From assembly GCA_021845325.1 (NCBI GenBank), contig JAKBRR010000095.1, forward strand, positions 1 to 6,654: a stretch of DNA of 6,654 nucleotides. Reading direction: 5' to 3'. This document shows, piece after piece, positions 5,289 through 6,654 of the stretch. Source of the DNA: Thermoplasmata archaeon. Lineage in GTDB: Archaea; Thermoplasmatota; Thermoplasmata; Thermoplasmatales; Thermoplasmataceae. The position numbers and the translations under genes were made by a program. Each line of letters opens with the position of its first letter. The first letter of the stretch is position 1. Under the pieces are notes generated by a model. The model saw nothing but the letters and a program-made list of their open reading frames with translations. It was not told the origin of the DNA and did not search any database.

Positions 5289-6027
5289 TGAAATTAAGAT
5301 GCCAGAGACCAAGAACCCAATACTTATTGGCGGGTTACCAGGTATCGGCAACGTAGGAAAAATAGCAGCTGATTATCTGATAGACAAACTCTCAATGGAA
5401 AAAATTTGCGACATATTCTCTCAATATCTTCCTCCGCAAATATTCATAGATGACGAGGGTGTAACTCATCTGTCAAGAAACAGTCTTTATTATAAAAGGA
5501 TGGATGCTAAAAAGGAGATTATTATTGTAACCGGAGATTTTCAGGGAACAACTCAGGAAGGACAATATGAATTATCTTACAAAATACTGGAAATAGCTAA
5601 GAAATTAAACGTAACCACCGTATACACAATGGGTGGGTATAGCACAGGAAGAATTGTTGAAAAGCCAAGAGTACTTGGTGCAGTAACTGACAAAAAACTG
5701 AAATCAAAGATGCTAAAAAGTGGCGTGGTGTTTCCAAAGGGAGAGCCAGGTGGAGGAATTGTGGGGTCTGCCGGTATCATATTGGGTTTAAGTCAGGAAA
5801 TTTTTGGAATGGATGGTGGGTGTCTAATGGGTGAGACATCGGGTTACTTCGCGGATCCCAAGGGGGCAAAGGAACTTGTTAAGGTTTTGACAAAACTTCT
5901 TGGAATCAAAGTTGACGTCAAGGATCTGGAGATAAGGAGCAAACAGATAGAGCAAATTACGGAAAAAATGCAGGAAGAGGCCATTAATAAAGGTCAGAAG
6001 AAGGATGACCTTGGTTATTTTGGATAA
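5269..6027 (+). CDS. PAC2-family proteasome assembly chaperone (PbaB-like)
   Basis: 252 residues, full length. Archaeal PAC2-family proteins resemble the eukaryotic PAC1-PAC2 chaperones, which guide assembly of proteasome alpha rings; the archaeal PbaB type binds the 20S core. Glycine-rich family segments are GGLPGIGNVGKIAADYL (21-37), MGGYSTGR (121-128), EPGGGIVGSAGIILGL (159-174) and MGETSGYFADPKGAKELV (187-204). From about 215 the protein is a charged helix, likely coiled, ending DDLGYFG. The C-terminal tyrosine is third from the end, so the terminus resembles, but is not exactly, the hydrophobic-Tyr-any tripeptide that inserts into alpha-ring pockets. Last gene of the L44e operon, overlapping Nop10 by 20 bases. 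The exact partner is inferred from the family. Confidence 0.9.
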   Translation: MEKIVVNEIKMPETKNPILIGGLPGIGNVGKIAADYLIDKLSMEKICDIFSQYLPPQIFIDDEGVTHLSRNSLYYKRMDAKKEIIIVTGDFQGTTQEGQYELSYKILEIAKKLNVTTVYTMGGYSTGRIVEKPRVLGAVTDKKLKSKMLKSGVVFPKGEPGGGIVGSAGIILGLSQEIFGMDGGCLMGETSGYFADPKGAKELVKVLTKLLGIKVDVKDLEIRSKQIEQITEKMQEEAINKGQKKDDLGYFG

Positions 6028-6102
6028 TGTTAACTTTGAACTTACCCTAAAGATACCGGTTAATTGAATTCTTGCTCTTCTCAAATCTATATACTAACTT
6101 TC

Positions 6103-6110
6103 AAAAAAAA
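6103..6110 (-). terminator. T-tract terminator for the TPR-like gene
   Basis: Eight A on the plus strand give T8 in the minus-strand transcript, about 65 bases after the TPR-like stop. A shorter T6 lies at 6153-6158. No stable hairpin precedes it, which is usual for archaeal termination. Confidence 0.4.
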
Positions 6111-6167
6111 TTTAGGTTTTAGGTGAGAATAATCATCATTTAGTCAGGCTTTAAAAAATTTTGAGTT

Positions 6168-6178
6168 AACATTTTTAT
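6168..6178 (+). terminator. Possible T-tract terminator for the L44e operon
   Basis: The plus strand reads AACATTTTTAT here, overlapping the last codons of the convergent TPR-like gene; an earlier pyrimidine-rich run CTTGCTCTTCTC lies at 6071-6082. Either could end the operon transcript. Weak. Confidence 0.25.
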
Positions 6179-6654
6179 TCGTCATCAATGTCTTCTTCAT
6201 CATCCTCAAAGAGATTGTTATATAGAATGACCGATAGATCCTCCTGAAATTGGTTGCCTTTAACATCCGTCGATAAATTAGACAGTGAGTTTTCAATATT
6301 GGATTCATCTTCCTGTTCATCAAGACCATAGTAAATTTTAATTAGTGCATTCAGGCTTTCCGGAAAACCTGCTTCATTCAGAAATGTGGTAAATAATGTT
6401 AGATCCTGTGTAATGGAAAGTATATCTATAAACATGAAAGTAAGCAAGGGGTTATTTTTGTTATCTTTATACTGTTCAAATCCGAAAGTTTTGGCTTCAT
6501 CATGCATTTTGAAATCAAGCAATAGACTCCCTTTTATCAATTTGTATCTCTCATTAGAATTATTAATGGAGATTGCCTCATCAATGAACTTCAGAGCCTC
6601 ATCAGGTTTATTCAAAATTGTTTCTATCTCTGAAGCCCTTTCCAGGTATCTTTC
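6175..6654 (-). CDS. TPR-like helical-repeat protein, C-terminal part (5' end outside window)
   Basis: Partial: the reading frame is open to the window edge, giving 159 visible residues; a TTG at 6615 is internal, not a start. The first visible 60 residues show helix pairs with the tetratricopeptide pattern, for example LNKPDEALKFIDEAISINNSN and then KLIKGSLLLDFKMHDEA. TPR repeats bind other proteins, but the partner is unknown. The later part lacks clear repeat spacing, and the C terminus is strongly acidic (DDEEDIDDE), as in some chaperone-associated TPR proteins, though that is only analogy. It is convergent with the PAC2 gene, so it is not part of that operon. I do not assign a specific function. 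Confidence 0.8.
   Translation of the reverse strand, partial: ERYLERASEIETILNKPDEALKFIDEAISINNSNERYKLIKGSLLLDFKMHDEAKTFGFEQYKDNKNNPLLTFMFIDILSITQDLTLFTTFLNEAGFPESLNALIKIYYGLDEQEDESNIENSLSNLSTDVKGNQFQEDLSVILYNNLFEDDEEDIDDE

Noticed and set aside
5577..6084. Two minus-strand open frames opposite the PAC2 gene
   Set aside because: Antisense to conserved PAC2 motifs, with no ribosome binding site and no recognisable product.
6113..6122. Two adjacent TTTAGG-like units
   Set aside because: Only two imperfect copies in AT-rich intergenic DNA; no array or function can be argued.
6134..6149. C/D box-like elements on the minus strand: CTGA followed four bases later by ATGATGA, the spacing of a D'/C' pair
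   Set aside because: No C box upstream and no CTGA downstream at guide-length distance, so a complete C/D guide RNA cannot be built.
1..6654. Search by eye for insertion sequences, CRISPR arrays, attachment sites or defence genes
   Set aside because: No transposase, no repeated spacer-repeat pattern and no terminal inverted repeats seen; gene content is conserved housekeeping.

Overview
This window looks archaeal and most resembles a member of the Thermoplasmatales (Thermoplasma, Ferroplasma, Cuniculiplasma and relatives). It carries archaeal/eukaryotic-type information genes (aIF5A, L37e, LSm, L44e, S27e, aIF2-alpha, Nop10, a PAC2-family proteasome assembly chaperone). It is AT-rich, its gene spacing is tight, and TATA-like boxes sit about 26 bases upstream of likely leaderless starts. 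The order-level assignment rests on protein resemblance from memory and composition, so it is an inference.

Layout from left to right. On the minus strand is aIF5A followed by an agmatinase-family gene that leaves the window at base 1; it appears to start at a TTG inside the aIF5A gene. Next, also on the minus strand, is a three-gene unit LSm - L37e - purF, with each gene overlapping the next. The 54-residue L37e gene is short and easily missed. On the plus strand, divergent from LSm, is a single metallo-beta-lactamase-fold hydrolase of unknown substrate. A 354-base stretch without a convincing gene follows (3508-3861); its second part has several mutually compatible complementary segments and may encode a structured RNA or a 5' leader. 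Then comes a tight plus-strand operon: L44e - S27e - aIF2-alpha - Nop10 - PAC2 chaperone. Nop10 (59 residues) is also easily missed. A convergent gap of about 150 bases with oppositely oriented T-tracts separates this operon from the 3' end of a minus-strand TPR-like protein that leaves the window at base 6654.

How the genes fit together. Most of the window serves translation and RNA biology: two translation factors, three zinc-ribbon ribosomal proteins, an Sm-like RNA-binding ring protein and a pseudouridylation guide-complex subunit. Two metabolic links stand out. The agmatinase-family enzyme next to aIF5A plausibly supplies polyamine for the hypusine/deoxyhypusine modification of aIF5A Lys36. 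PurF, the entry enzyme of purine synthesis, rides behind a ribosomal protein gene. The PAC2 chaperone connects the ribosomal operon to proteasome assembly.

Most of this is conserved archaeal housekeeping context. The points most worth a second look are the possible structured RNA before L44e, the overlap of the purF propeptide codons with the L37e gene, and the TTG start of the agmatinase inside aIF5A.
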